From Pirellulales bacterium (lineage in GTDB: Bacteria > Planctomycetota > Planctomycetia > Pirellulales > JAEUIK01), in contig JAIESQ010000080.1 in the NCBI GenBank assembly GCA_019745975.1, positions 1-37,268 of the forward strand: 37,268 nt of DNA, in the 5' to 3' direction. The position numbers and the translations under genes were made by a program. Positions 16,393-28,847 of this stretch are shown here, one piece after another (position 1 is the first letter of the stretch; each line of letters opens with the position of its first letter). A model generated the notes under the pieces. The model was not told the DNA's origin and did no database searches. It saw only the letters and a program-made list of their open reading frames with translations.

Positions 16393-16884
16393 GTGTCTTG
16401 CCATGCCTTAGTACCCTTCAATCCGCTTGAAGTCGGTCAGCTCATTGAAACCGTCTGGACGGTGGTGCTGGGCTGCGACGTGCGACCGGTCAGCGTCCCC
16501 ACCGATTCTCAGCGCACGACCAACGTGCTGGCCGGGATCGTGGAAATCACGGGCGCGTGGGAAGGAGTCGTGGCGCTCGAGTGCCCGTTGGAGTTTGTCC
16601 GGCAGGCGGCCGCGACCATGTTCGAAGTCGAACCCGCACTGCTGACCTCAGATCAGCTTGAGGATGCGCTCGGCGAGCTGACCAATATCGTGGGGGGCAA
16701 TTTCAAAGCACTGTTACCGGCTTCGGCGCACCTCGGCTTGCCGGCCGTCGTGAAGAATTCCGTGCGAAATCACGCGTTGGCCGGCGCCACGGTGCTCGAG
16801 CAGCTCGCGTTTGAAACTTCGGGCTTCGTATTCGTGTTGTCGATCCTGGGCGCCACTTCCGCCGCGCTCGCACGCTTGGACTGA
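16393..16884 (+). CDS. cheX: CheX-type chemotaxis phosphatase
   Basis: This 163-residue protein starts at GTG 16393 (first residues MSCHALVPFNPLEV). It resembles the CheC/CheX/FliY phosphatase fold: a central ALECPLEFVRQAAATMFEV followed by the active helix LEDALGELTNIVGGNFKALLP, in which E95 and N98 form the ExxN catalytic pair that positions water for CheY-P dephosphorylation. Only one such helix is seen, as in CheX, whereas CheC has two. It would turn off CheY-P in this island, which has no CheZ. It closes the plus-strand operon, with only 26 bases between cheR and its start codon. Its stop lies one base from the end of the convergent oxidoreductase gene. Confidence 0.85.
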   Translation: MSCHALVPFNPLEVGQLIETVWTVVLGCDVRPVSVPTDSQRTTNVLAGIVEITGAWEGVVALECPLEFVRQAAATMFEVEPALLTSDQLEDALGELTNIVGGNFKALLPASAHLGLPAVVKNSVRNHALAGATVLEQLAFETSGFVFVLSILGATSAALARLD

Positions 16885-16885
16885 T

Positions 16886-19099
16886 TCACGACGCGGCGCC
16901 CAGTGCCGCGTCAGAAATCGACGACGGGACTTCAGGCGCCGCGACCTTAACCGTGAGTCTGACCGGAACGCCGTTGAGGATCGACTGCCCGACGACCGAC
17001 TCGACAGTCTGATCGTCGGTCCAGTCGTTGACCGAGAAGCCCGGGTGAGTGCCGGCTGTCGTTTGCCAGCGGGCCACCGCGGCATGTCCCCAGCCGTGTG
17101 GCAGGCTGACGACGCCGGGCCGCATCTCGTCGCTGATTTTGACCGGCACTTCACCGCGATGAACGCGGCTTTCGAGTATCGCCGTCTGGCCGTCGTGTAC
17201 GCCCGCCCTGTCCGCGTCATCGGGGTGCACGAGCAAGACGCACCTTGGCCGCCCCGAGACTAATTCCGGGACGTTGTGCATCCACGAATTGCAGGTCCGC
17301 AGTTCGCGCCGGCCAATCAAACGTAATGTGCCGTTCACGGGAGCGTCGGCCAATTCGCGGGCCAATTCGTCCATTGCCGCCAACAAGGGGGGTGCGCTCA
17401 AGTGAACTTTCTTGTCGCGGTGCGATACGCGGTGAGCAATGCCCGGCTTCAGTGGCCCCAGATCGAGCCCATGCTCGGCCCGCCGCAATTTCCTCAGGTT
17501 CAATCCCTGCGACCATGGCAAATACTTGTCGCCGAACGGACCCAGCCGCAGGAGCATGTCGGCCATTTGCTCGGGGCGCCAGTGAAGGCCGACCTTACGC
17601 GCCGCGCGATAGACGGCATCGAGCGGCTTGATGCCCGTCGGCCCGCCCCCCAGTCGATAGCACAACTCAAGCAGAATCTCCCAATCGGCGAACTGGCCGG
17701 GTCGTTTCTCCAGGACTGGCGGCGAGATGCGGGCGACGTTGCGGACCGCGACGCTGCCAAAGATCAAGTCGATGTGTTCTTCAACGAGGCTCCAGGCCGG
17801 CGGCAAGATGACATGCGCGTGGCGGGTCGTTTCGTTGATGTACAGATCGACCGAGGCCATGAACTCAGCGCCGGCCAGCGCCCGATCGAGCCGTTTGCTG
17901 TTGGGGCTCGAGAGCACAGGATTGCCAGCGACGGTCAGAACACCGCGGACCTGCCCCTGGCCTGGCGTCTCCATTTCTTCGGCCAGAACTGTCGTTGGCA
18001 ATTCTCCCAAGGTCTCCGGCAATCCGCGGACTCGACTGCGCCAGCGGCCGTGGCCGTCGCCGTTCATCTTGAGCGCGGGGGCAATGTCGAACGCCGGGTG
18101 CGGGAACATCCAGCCGCCGATCTCACCCAAGCGACCGGCAGCCAGATTTAACAGGTCGGTGGCGAAGGTCCCTAGCGTGGCATGCGGCGCCGCGCACGTG
18201 CCCATCCGCGAGTAGGCAACCGACGACTCGGCGGCCGCGAACTCGCGAGCCAGGCGGCGAATCGTTTCCGCCGGCACGCCAACATGCGGCGCGACGCGCT
18301 CGGGCGCAAATGCTGGCAGTTTTGGCTCGATTGCTTCCCAGCCACTAGAAAGCCGCGCGACGGCGTCGCGGCGCAGCAAGTTCTCTTCGACCAGCGTTTG
18401 CGTCATCGCCAACAGCAGCGCGGCGTCGCCCCCCGGGAGTATCGCCACGTGTTCGTCCGCGTCGCGTGCCGTCTCCGTAAAGCGCGGGTCGACAACCACC
18501 AACCGCCCGCCGCGGGCGCGCAGCTTCTGCAGCCGGCCGCGGATATCGGGAGCGGTGCAGACGCTGCCGTTCGACACGCGCGGGTTTGCGCCGACGCAAA
18601 GGAGATAGCTGGTGCGATCGATATCGGGAACCGGCATCGCCAGCGAATTGCCGAACAGGTAGTACGACGCGGCGAAGCGCGGCGCCGTATCTTGCGACGA
18701 GGCGCTGTGATTGTTCCGCGTGCCCAGCGTTTTCACGAGCCCGGCCCGCAGCATCAGGATGCCGTGGTTGTGAGCGATGGGGTTGCCCATGTACAGGGCT
18801 ACGGCGTGGCGGCCGTACAGTTTGCGAATCCGCTGCAGGCCCGCGGTCGTGAGACGATAGGCTTCTTCCCAGCCGATCGGTTCAAAATCACCGGCTGGCG
18901 TGCGGCGGACGGGTGTTCGCAAGCGATCGGGATCCTGATCGACGGTACCGAGCGTCAGCCCCTTCGGGCAAACATAGCCGTGCGACAGCGGGTCATCGGC
19001 ATCGCCGCGAATGGCCGCGATGCGGTTGTCCTCGATGTCGATGGCCAGGCCGCAGCCCGCTTCACAAAGCGTACAGGCCCGAAACACCGTGCGGTTCAT
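16886..19099 (-). CDS. Cytoplasmic molybdopterin oxidoreductase (formate dehydrogenase alpha-like)
   Basis: The reading from ATG 19099 (MNRTVFRACTLCEAGCGL) gives 737 residues. The frame is open to 19315, but that extension is Arg/His-rich and precedes the normal family start. The N-terminal [4Fe-4S] motif is C9-x2-C12-x3-C16-x27-C44-PKG. Family text follows: DPDRLRTPVRRTPAGDFEPIGWEEA, MGNPIAHNHG, VVVDPRFTETARDADEHVAILPGGDAALLLAM, ETTRHAHVILPPAWSLVEEHIDL, and a C-terminal molybdopterin-dinucleotide-binding domain with CNSWMHNVPELV and HPDDADRAGVHDGQ. The segment where formate dehydrogenases have Cys or Sec is Ser-rich (SASSQDT), so the metal ligand and substrate are uncertain. No Tat signal is present, so it acts in the cytoplasm. 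No FeS or diaphorase subunit is encoded nearby. Confidence 0.88.
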   Translation of the reverse strand: MNRTVFRACTLCEAGCGLAIDIEDNRIAAIRGDADDPLSHGYVCPKGLTLGTVDQDPDRLRTPVRRTPAGDFEPIGWEEAYRLTTAGLQRIRKLYGRHAVALYMGNPIAHNHGILMLRAGLVKTLGTRNNHSASSQDTAPRFAASYYLFGNSLAMPVPDIDRTSYLLCVGANPRVSNGSVCTAPDIRGRLQKLRARGGRLVVVDPRFTETARDADEHVAILPGGDAALLLAMTQTLVEENLLRRDAVARLSSGWEAIEPKLPAFAPERVAPHVGVPAETIRRLAREFAAAESSVAYSRMGTCAAPHATLGTFATDLLNLAAGRLGEIGGWMFPHPAFDIAPALKMNGDGHGRWRSRVRGLPETLGELPTTVLAEEMETPGQGQVRGVLTVAGNPVLSSPNSKRLDRALAGAEFMASVDLYINETTRHAHVILPPAWSLVEEHIDLIFGSVAVRNVARISPPVLEKRPGQFADWEILLELCYRLGGGPTGIKPLDAVYRAARKVGLHWRPEQMADMLLRLGPFGDKYLPWSQGLNLRKLRRAEHGLDLGPLKPGIAHRVSHRDKKVHLSAPPLLAAMDELARELADAPVNGTLRLIGRRELRTCNSWMHNVPELVSGRPRCVLLVHPDDADRAGVHDGQTAILESRVHRGEVPVKISDEMRPGVVSLPHGWGHAAVARWQTTAGTHPGFSVNDWTDDQTVESVVGQSILNGVPVRLTVKVAAPEVPSSISDAALGAAS

Positions 19100-19324
19100 G
19101 GCGGAGTCCCTGGGTGCAGGCGGATTGGCGCTGGAGGAAATTCTGACGTGGCCGCGTCCGCTTGGCAAATTGGCGATTCTCCGACGGCAGCCACAGGGCT
19201 CGATGTGGTGCTTTCTGCTGTGAGTTTCCTGGTCAATGCGATGCGCTTGGCAAGAAACATGCCCGTCTTCTCGTCTCCGTTCGGTAAATGCGACGAGCAG
19301 CGGCTTGATCGACAACGCGTCGTA

Positions 19325-22740
<3,416 letters not shown>

Positions 22741-22744
<4 letters not shown>

Positions 22745-23340
22745 GCGTCGACGCTCAGTTGACTTCCCAACCGCGCCCGTGCGACCTTCCAATCGCGCTT
22801 CACGGTGTCGACCGACACGCCCAGTGCCTCGGCGATCTGTTGGTTGGTCAGCCCCGCGAAGAATCTTAGCTGCACGATTTCGTGCTGCCGGGGGCGCTCC
22901 AGCCTGAGCCGCTGCAAGGCGCGATCGAGCGCTTCGAGGTCGCCGCCGCAACGAGCAGCGGCCGACTCGGTCAGTTCGTCGAGCCAGGGGTCCAGCGCAA
23001 CACGTTTCACCTTGCCCCCCTGGGACTCGGCCTGCTTGTGCCGCAAATGGTCGATCAGCAGCCGGCGCATCTGGTCGGCGGCGGCCGCATAGAAGTAGCG
23101 GCGGTTTTTCATCTGCCCGAGACGGCCGTTGGCCAGGAAGCGGCGAAACAGCTCTTGCACCACCTCGGTCGTGACCAGCGAATCGACATTCATCTGTCGG
23201 CGTCGGTGGCGAGCGATCACGCGAAGCTGGCCGTACACCAGCTCGCAGAACTGCTCGTAGGCCGCCTGTTCGCCAGCATCAATTCGGCCGATGAGCCGTG
23301 TCAGTGTGCCCGAAACGTCTTGAGCCTGGCCGCTTGCCAT
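22741..23340 (-). CDS. ECF-type RNA polymerase sigma factor (planctomycete, kinase-linked)
   Basis: This 199-residue sigma factor starts at ATG 23340. An in-frame GTG at 23355 is an alternative. Region 2 spans about 20-95: AYEQFCELVYGQLRVIARHRRR, SLVTTEVVQELFRRFLA and RRYFYAAAADQMRRLLIDHLR. Region 4 (about 135-195) has the helix-turn-helix HEIVQLRFFAGLTNQQIAEALGVSVDTVKRDWKVARARL. The DHLR...KQAESQGG linker is that of the ECF group found across planctomycetes and acidobacteria beside large Ser/Thr kinases. No anti-sigma factor is present, so phosphorylation by the overlapping kinase is the likely control. Its target promoters are unknown. Confidence 0.93.
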
Positions 23341-23560
23341 CGAGGGGCGCCCCACAAGCTGAGCGTGCTTTGGAAGCCGCTGGACCTGATTGTTGGCTCG
23401 CCACAGCCAATGTCAATCTCTGGACTGGGCGAACCAAGTCGCGCCGCAGCACCCCAATTTCGAAGAATTCCTGCCCCTCGGTGCCGGCCGAATCCGGGTG
23501 ACCCAAGTGGAGGGCAGTTCACCACCTAACCTGTTCACGTCGTCAACAAGAGAGTTCGCC

Positions 23561-23869
23561 ATGTCGAGCAAACCATCGAAGGAATCGCAAACTGTTGCCG
23601 CTAGTGCAGTTGCACAAGCGTTTCGGACGCTGACCCAGGCCGCGAAGCAGACCTTGCGCAGGATCGCCGAGGGCGATGATCAAGACGTTGACTACGGCTT
23701 GCTCAGCGACCTGGTCGAGGCGCTCCCGCTCACCACGGCCGAACACGGACTGATGATCCGGCGACTGGCCAACGCACAGATGTACTCGGCGCAAGGGGAG
23801 AAGGGGGCTGCTTTGTACGAAGTGACGATGGTCGCTCGCGTCGCCGCCCGTGCGATGAAGAGTTGGTAA
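23561..23869 (+). CDS. Small soluble hypothetical protein, 102 residues
   Basis: The reading starts at ATG 23561 (MSSKPSKESQTVAAS). The frame is open further upstream, but that part is not protein-like. The sequence is mostly helical and amphipathic: QAFRTLTQAAKQTLRRIAEGDDQDVDYGLLSDLVEALPLTTAEHGLMIRRLANAQMY. It has no Cys, signal peptide or membrane helix. The family is not recognised. It is divergent from the ECF sigma/kinase pair across a 220-base gap and could be a target of that sigma factor, but this is only inferred from position. Confidence 0.6.
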   Translation: MSSKPSKESQTVAASAVAQAFRTLTQAAKQTLRRIAEGDDQDVDYGLLSDLVEALPLTTAEHGLMIRRLANAQMYSAQGEKGAALYEVTMVARVAARAMKSW

Positions 23870-23904
23870 CCAGGTCCGCGCCTACACTACCCCGAAGGCT
23901 CAGT

Positions 23905-23935
23905 GTGAGCTCACGCTTACGCCAAGCGGGTGAGC
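23905..23935. terminator. Terminator-like hairpin after the 102-residue gene
   Basis: GCTCAC (23909-23914) pairs with GTGAGC (23930-23935), and GCTT (23915-23918) pairs with AAGC (23924-23927). This makes a 10-bp stem with a two-base bulge. The palindrome GTGAGCTCAC (23905-23914) overlaps the left arm. No T-run follows, so rho-independent activity is uncertain. The rest of 23870-24122 shows no gene. Confidence 0.4.
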
Positions 23936-24122
23936 GCTGCTTCGGCTATTCCGGAACCGGCGGGTGAGAACGGGCGCATGCGGCCAGCGGTACTACGTCT
24001 AAAGACTGTTCAACTAGTGTTGCAGGTCGAGCGTTTGCACGAGCCGCACTCGACACCGATAATCGGCACTCGCCGATCTGAGCATTGTCACGAAGCGATT
24101 CGCTCTACCCAGGGGATACTCG

Positions 24123-25403
24123 ATGCGCACGCTATTCTTCACCCTCATCTGGACGCTGATTTGCTTGGCGCCGTTGACGGCGGCTGCCGCGCCGTTGCCG
24201 TCGGTCGCGCCCGACCGCGTCGGCTTAGACGCCGCGGCGTTATCGGAGATCGACGCGCGCATGCAATCGTACGTGAGCGAGGGCAAGCTGGCCGGAATCG
24301 TGGTGCTCATCGCGCGCGAGGGCCGGGTGGCGCATGCCGGCGTGTACGGAAAGATGGACCTCGAGACGGGCGAGACCATGCGGCGCGACGCCTTGTTTCG
24401 CATCTACTCGATGACCAAGCCGATCACCGGCGTGGCTTTGATGACGCTCTTCGACGAAGGGAAGTTCCAGCTCGACGATCCCGTGAGCAGGTACTTGAGC
24501 GGCTTCGACCAGCTCAAGGTCTTCGCCGGCAAGGATGGCGACACGATCAAGCTCGAGGATTTAGAGCGCCCCGTCACGATCCGCGACTTGATGACGCATA
24601 CCGCCGGTCTGGCGTACGGACTGTTTCCCTTGAATCCCGTCGATGCGATGTACACCCAAGCCAAGCTGCTCGATCGCACGCAGAATCTTGACAGCATGCT
24701 CGAACGGCTTTTGAAGTTGCCCCTGGCGGCCCAACCCGGCGAAAAGTGGATGTACAGCATCGCCGTCGACGTGCAGGGCAAGCTGATCGAGGCGCTGTCG
24801 GGCAAGCCGCTCGACGAGTTTTTCGCCGAGCGGATTTTCAAGCCGCTGGCGATGTCCGACACCGCGTTTTCTGTCCCCGAGGAAAAACTCGCTCGGCTGA
24901 CGGTTAACTACCGCAAGCAGGATGGCAAGCTCGTGCCGGTCGACGGATCGAGAACGAGCCAGTTCGCCAGCAAACCAGTGCTGCTCTCGGGCGGGGGTGG
25001 CCTGGTCTCGACTGCCGACGACTATTTGCGGTTTGCGCAGATGATGCTCAACGGCGGCGAGCTCGACGGCGTGCGCGTGCTCCGCGCCGAAACGGTCGAG
25101 TTGATGACGCGCAATCATCTGGCCGACAAACTGGTGCCGATCGTACTGGGCCCGCTCCCGCTGGCCAACATGGGCTTTGGACTGGACTTCGCCGTGCGCG
25201 TCCGGACGGCCGAAGGCGAACCCGACGGTTCGCTAGGCGAGTATGGCTGGGGCGGAGCGGCGAGTACGCAGTTCTTCGTGGCGCCGCGCGAGAACCTGAT
25301 CTGCGTGGGGATGACCCAATTCATGCCGTCGACACCCGCGTACTTTCAAGACCTTCGCAAGCAGCTATATACCGGCATGCGCGAGGCTGCAGCCGCGAAG
25401 TAG
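24123..25403 (+). CDS. Exported serine hydrolase of the beta-lactamase class C fold
   Basis: This 426-residue protein has a signal peptide (residues 1-22, MRTLFFTLIWTLICLAPLTAAAA) and a Beta-lactamase/transpeptidase-like domain. The nucleophile motif is S96-M-T-K99 in LFRIYSMTKPITGVAL. The second motif is the Tyr of WMYSIAVDV (Y211-S-I, in place of Y-x-N). The third motif is probably in the YGWGGAASTQFFV region near residue 375. Relatives include class C beta-lactamases, D-aminopeptidases and esterases such as EstB. The YSI variant and lack of resistance context favour an esterase or peptidase over a true beta-lactamase. It stands alone, with 253 bases upstream, and converges on the cyclase-kinase gene. 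Confidence 0.9.
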   Translation: MRTLFFTLIWTLICLAPLTAAAAPLPSVAPDRVGLDAAALSEIDARMQSYVSEGKLAGIVVLIAREGRVAHAGVYGKMDLETGETMRRDALFRIYSMTKPITGVALMTLFDEGKFQLDDPVSRYLSGFDQLKVFAGKDGDTIKLEDLERPVTIRDLMTHTAGLAYGLFPLNPVDAMYTQAKLLDRTQNLDSMLERLLKLPLAAQPGEKWMYSIAVDVQGKLIEALSGKPLDEFFAERIFKPLAMSDTAFSVPEEKLARLTVNYRKQDGKLVPVDGSRTSQFASKPVLLSGGGGLVSTADDYLRFAQMMLNGGELDGVRVLRAETVELMTRNHLADKLVPIVLGPLPLANMGFGLDFAVRVRTAEGEPDGSLGEYGWGGAASTQFFVAPRENLICVGMTQFMPSTPAYFQDLRKQLYTGMREAAAAK

Positions 25404-25481
25404 TCGGGAATAAGCCAGCGCGGCGCGATCCAGAAAGAGTCCGCAGGTGGCGGATCGCGCGAGCGAGTCGTGGCCGGCAGT

Positions 25482-28400
25482 CTAAGAGCGCATCGCCTTG
25501 GCCAGCTCATCGCGATCCGACGGCCTGAGCAGGGCGAAGGCCTGGTCGCGCTCGAACCGCGCGGCGTCGCGGTAGCCCTTGTCGATGGCCCTGCGAATCA
25601 GGTCGATCGTCTCGACGCGCTTGCTTTCCTGCAATTCCGGCGAGGCGCTGGCCGTCAGCGCGTCGAGCACCGCCAGATCGTAGAGCTGCTCGCAGTCCTT
25701 GATTTGATCGACCGCGGCCGTGGTGTTTTCAGGTGCTCCTACCGTCTGGCCGATGAACTGTTCGAGCGATCTGCGGGCTTGGGCGGCTAGCTCAGCCGCC
25801 ATGGCCGATTTTTCGGCGACCCCCTGGCGGGCGCGAATCAGCGCCACGGTCGAACGGGCCTCGACGCCGTCGTACGACTCGGGCATTTCGGCGGCCAGAT
25901 GCGCGGCGGTCTCAACAGCCTCGCCGGCCTTCTTCAGGTCGCCGCGGTCGAGGCTCAACTCAGCGATGTTGCGGCAGGTATAGACCAGGTCGGTCTTGTA
26001 CTTCAGCACGGAGCGTTTCTTATCGTGCAGTTTGAGTTGCATGTCGCGCGCTGCCTCAAAGGCGGCCAATGCGTCGTCGACATGCCCTTGCCGCGACGCC
26101 AGGCGCCCCGAGTTCTGATAGCTGCGCGCTAGTTCGAAACGGCGATGGTCGTCGTCCTCGTTCTCCGCGACAAGTTGCTTGCGAATGCGCAAGGCTTCGT
26201 CGTAGGCTGCCTGCGCTTTGGACAAGTCGTTACTTTCGAGGTAGATGTCCCCCTGGTAGCCGTGGCTGCGGGCCAGCGCCTGTTGATAGCGGGCACATTG
26301 TCGCTGCACTTCGCCACTGACCAAGGCACCGGCGCTGGCGTCTTCCGCGGCGCAGTGCTTGCGGACGAGCCAATCGAAGTAGCCTTGGCTGACCAGAAAG
26401 TACTGAATCGCCTTCTCGAGCTGGGCGTCGAGCTCGTGATAGTTGGCCGCCAGGCTGTGGTAGCATTGCCCCAGCAAGTAGCGCACCTCCGGATCGTCGG
26501 GTTGCTCGTTCTGCAAGTTCACAAGCGCCTGGGCGGCGGCTTCGAGCTCGTCGCGTGCGCCGCGATCGCCCAGCTCGGTGCGCACTTCACCGCGCTTGAT
26601 GTGCAGCTCGAGGAGGCGCCCTGGCGGGACGGCGCGCCCCTGTGATTTGACTAATTCCTGGTGGGCGATCGCCCGTTCGTAAAGCTGGGAGGCCATTTGC
26701 GGGTCGAAGGCGCGAATGTCGTCGGCAAATTCCTGGAACAAGTTGTCGTAGTCGGGAAACTTCGCCAGGTACGAGGGATGCTCCTGGGCGAACGACTGAC
26801 AGTACTTGATCAGGGTTTGCCGCAGCCGGACCGACTCGGGCAAGTCGCGCATTTCGTCGCTGAGCGCTTCGTTAAACACATCGCGCATCGTTTGCACGGA
26901 GTCTTTGAACAGGTCGCTGGCGGCCTGCTCGAGCTCCTGTTCGCGCTGCAACCACCACGACTGCACAACAGGGATGCTCGCCAGCACGATCACCGCCAGC
27001 CCGATCGAGGCCCAATTCAGCACGCGCTTGCGCACCAAACGCCGGCGCCGCTTGGGGAGGGCCGCCAGGCGATCGGCCAGATCGCGGGCCGAAGGGAGCC
27101 GGCGATCCGGGTCGCCCGCCACGCAGTCGGCGATGTCGTGCACCAGCAGCGAGTCGGGAACGTCGCGCTCCCAGCCCGGCGCCAGGGCCTTGATCTCGCC
27201 GGCCGCCAACTGGTAGAGCAGCACGCCTAGCGAGTAGATGTCGGAGCGCGTGGTGGCGGGCTTGAGATCGATCAACTCGGGCGCCATGTAAGCCATGGTG
27301 CCCCCCGAGCTGTCGAGCGCCCCGGCGGCCACAGCCATGCTGATCGATTGCGACTTCTGCTGGGCAATGACTTCGCTGTTGACCTTGCCCATGCCGAAAT
27401 CGGCCAGCACCGGCTGCCAGCCGCCGCGGCCGTCCTTGCGCATGAGCACGTTGGCTGGCTTGATATCCAGATGCAGCACGCCGGCGGCATGCGCCGAATC
27501 GAGCGCGAACGCCACCTGCCGCACAATTTCGAGGCGTTGTGCGAGCGGCACCTGGCTGATGCCACCCTGCGATTCGAACCAGTCGGTGAGCGAGCCCCCG
27601 GCGGCGTATTCGTACTGCACGTAATACGGCGGCGCATTCTCGAAATGGTAGTCCAACACGTGCTGGATATCGGTGCGATCGCCAAGCATCGTGTGCATGC
27701 GGCCGAAGAGATCGACCTCGCGCCGCAGTCCCAACAGCCGTTCGGCGTCGAAGCAAAACTTGAAGACGTTTTGCGTCAATCCGCGCTCGGCCAGCCACAC
27801 TTCGCCAAAGCTCCCCGAGCCAAGCAATTGCTTGAGCGTCCACGTCGGGATTTTGAAGGGGATCGGCTCGCCGGGCTTGGGTCGCCACGACAGATCGTCG
27901 GAGTCGACGCGCCGCGCCTTCTCGCTGTTGGGGGGCGGTTCACCCGGGCCAATCCCCTCGGCGAAGACCTCGAAAATCTCGTTGGGTTTGCCCAGTCCCT
28001 TGAAGACGTACTCGCCGTGCGAGACCCAGCGCAGCGGCCGATCGATCTCTTGCCCGTCAACGGGCGGATGCCGCAGGACGTAGGCGCGGGCGTCGTCGAA
28101 GATCGTCCGCGTCATCAAAATTTGCCGCGGGCCCGCCAGCCCCATCACGCGCGCTGCCGTGTCGATGGCCAGGCCGGAGAAGGAGCCCGACTCGCGGCGG
28201 TTGACCTCGCCGGCGTGGATGCCAATCCGCACAGTCAGCGGCTCGAACCGCCACTGGCGCTGGACGAGGCGATACTGCAGGATCAAGGCCGCCTGCACCG
28301 CGCTGCTGCTGGTGACGAAGGTGCACAACCGGCCGTCGCCCAAATCCTGCAGAATCTCGCCGCCGGGAAGCGACGCGACCGTTGAACGCAGCAGTTCGTC

Positions 28401-28529
28401 GATCCAGCCGTATTCTTCCTTATACGCCTCGTTGCCGTACTGGGTCTTGAAACCCACCGAGTCGACGACATCGGTAAACAGGAATACCCGCTGATGCGTC
28501 CACCCTTGCTTGAGATCGTCCGTGCTCAT
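25482..28529 (-). CDS. Class III cyclase-like / Ser-Thr kinase / TPR membrane receptor
   Basis: The reading from ATG 28529 (MSTDDLKQGWTHQRVFLFTDVVDS) gives 1015 residues. An N-terminal class III nucleotidyl cyclase homology domain (about 12-192) keeps the metal Asp pair (D20, D65 in LGDG) and R127. It has Gln61, Ser116 and Asp123 where active enzymes usually have Lys, Asp and Asn. The kinase domain (about 228-490) has GSGSFGEV (237-244), K257, HLDIKPAN (D355 in a variant HRD) and DFG at 377-379. A membrane helix lies at about 504-524. The outer part (about 540-1000) is helical with TPR-like pairs (AIQYFLVSQGYFDW, AQAAYDEALRIRKQLV, ALAAFEAARDMQLKL). It would join an external TPR platform to intracellular phosphorylation. 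The cyclase part may only bind nucleotide. The gene is monocistronic. Confidence 0.92.
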   Translation of the reverse strand: MSTDDLKQGWTHQRVFLFTDVVDSVGFKTQYGNEAYKEEYGWIDELLRSTVASLPGGEILQDLGDGRLCTFVTSSSAVQAALILQYRLVQRQWRFEPLTVRIGIHAGEVNRRESGSFSGLAIDTAARVMGLAGPRQILMTRTIFDDARAYVLRHPPVDGQEIDRPLRWVSHGEYVFKGLGKPNEIFEVFAEGIGPGEPPPNSEKARRVDSDDLSWRPKPGEPIPFKIPTWTLKQLLGSGSFGEVWLAERGLTQNVFKFCFDAERLLGLRREVDLFGRMHTMLGDRTDIQHVLDYHFENAPPYYVQYEYAAGGSLTDWFESQGGISQVPLAQRLEIVRQVAFALDSAHAAGVLHLDIKPANVLMRKDGRGGWQPVLADFGMGKVNSEVIAQQKSQSISMAVAAGALDSSGGTMAYMAPELIDLKPATTRSDIYSLGVLLYQLAAGEIKALAPGWERDVPDSLLVHDIADCVAGDPDRRLPSARDLADRLAALPKRRRRLVRKRVLNWASIGLAVIVLASIPVVQSWWLQREQELEQAASDLFKDSVQTMRDVFNEALSDEMRDLPESVRLRQTLIKYCQSFAQEHPSYLAKFPDYDNLFQEFADDIRAFDPQMASQLYERAIAHQELVKSQGRAVPPGRLLELHIKRGEVRTELGDRGARDELEAAAQALVNLQNEQPDDPEVRYLLGQCYHSLAANYHELDAQLEKAIQYFLVSQGYFDWLVRKHCAAEDASAGALVSGEVQRQCARYQQALARSHGYQGDIYLESNDLSKAQAAYDEALRIRKQLVAENEDDDHRRFELARSYQNSGRLASRQGHVDDALAAFEAARDMQLKLHDKKRSVLKYKTDLVYTCRNIAELSLDRGDLKKAGEAVETAAHLAAEMPESYDGVEARSTVALIRARQGVAEKSAMAAELAAQARRSLEQFIGQTVGAPENTTAAVDQIKDCEQLYDLAVLDALTASASPELQESKRVETIDLIRRAIDKGYRDAARFERDQAFALLRPSDRDELAKAMRS

Positions 28530-28847
28530 GTCGAGCCACCGCCTGCCCGTTGCGCGACGAGTACGTTTGCTGGCATAGCGCAATTCTCTGGCTTCACCTG
28601 CGGTGAAGCAAGCGCCGAACACCGGGCGCGAAGATTCTCGGATCGCCAACGCTCACGCTGGCGGCGCGGCCACCAGATCGGCGACGTGTCCGGCTGCTGC
28701 CATTGCGGCACGCGGGTCGCGGCCGGCATCTCGAAGAATTTGTGCTTCGCCAGTTGCAGTCGGTCGGGGGCGGGTACATGATTGTCCCACGTTGACCCAT
28801 GTGGTTTCGCAGGCACGTGAAAGAATCCAAACGTCGAGGGAAGATCG
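28530..28847. other. Divergent intergenic region
   Basis: This 318-base stretch lies between the divergent cyclase-kinase and DUF1080 genes. The minus frame of the kinase stays open to 28649, but that part is Arg-rich and precedes the cyclase domain. No RNA gene or clear palindrome was noticed. Promoters for both genes should lie here. Confidence 0.4.

Noticed and set aside
24123-25403. Antibiotic-resistance beta-lactamase
   Set aside because: SMTK is present, but the second motif is YSI rather than YxN and there is no resistance context. An esterase or peptidase is as likely.
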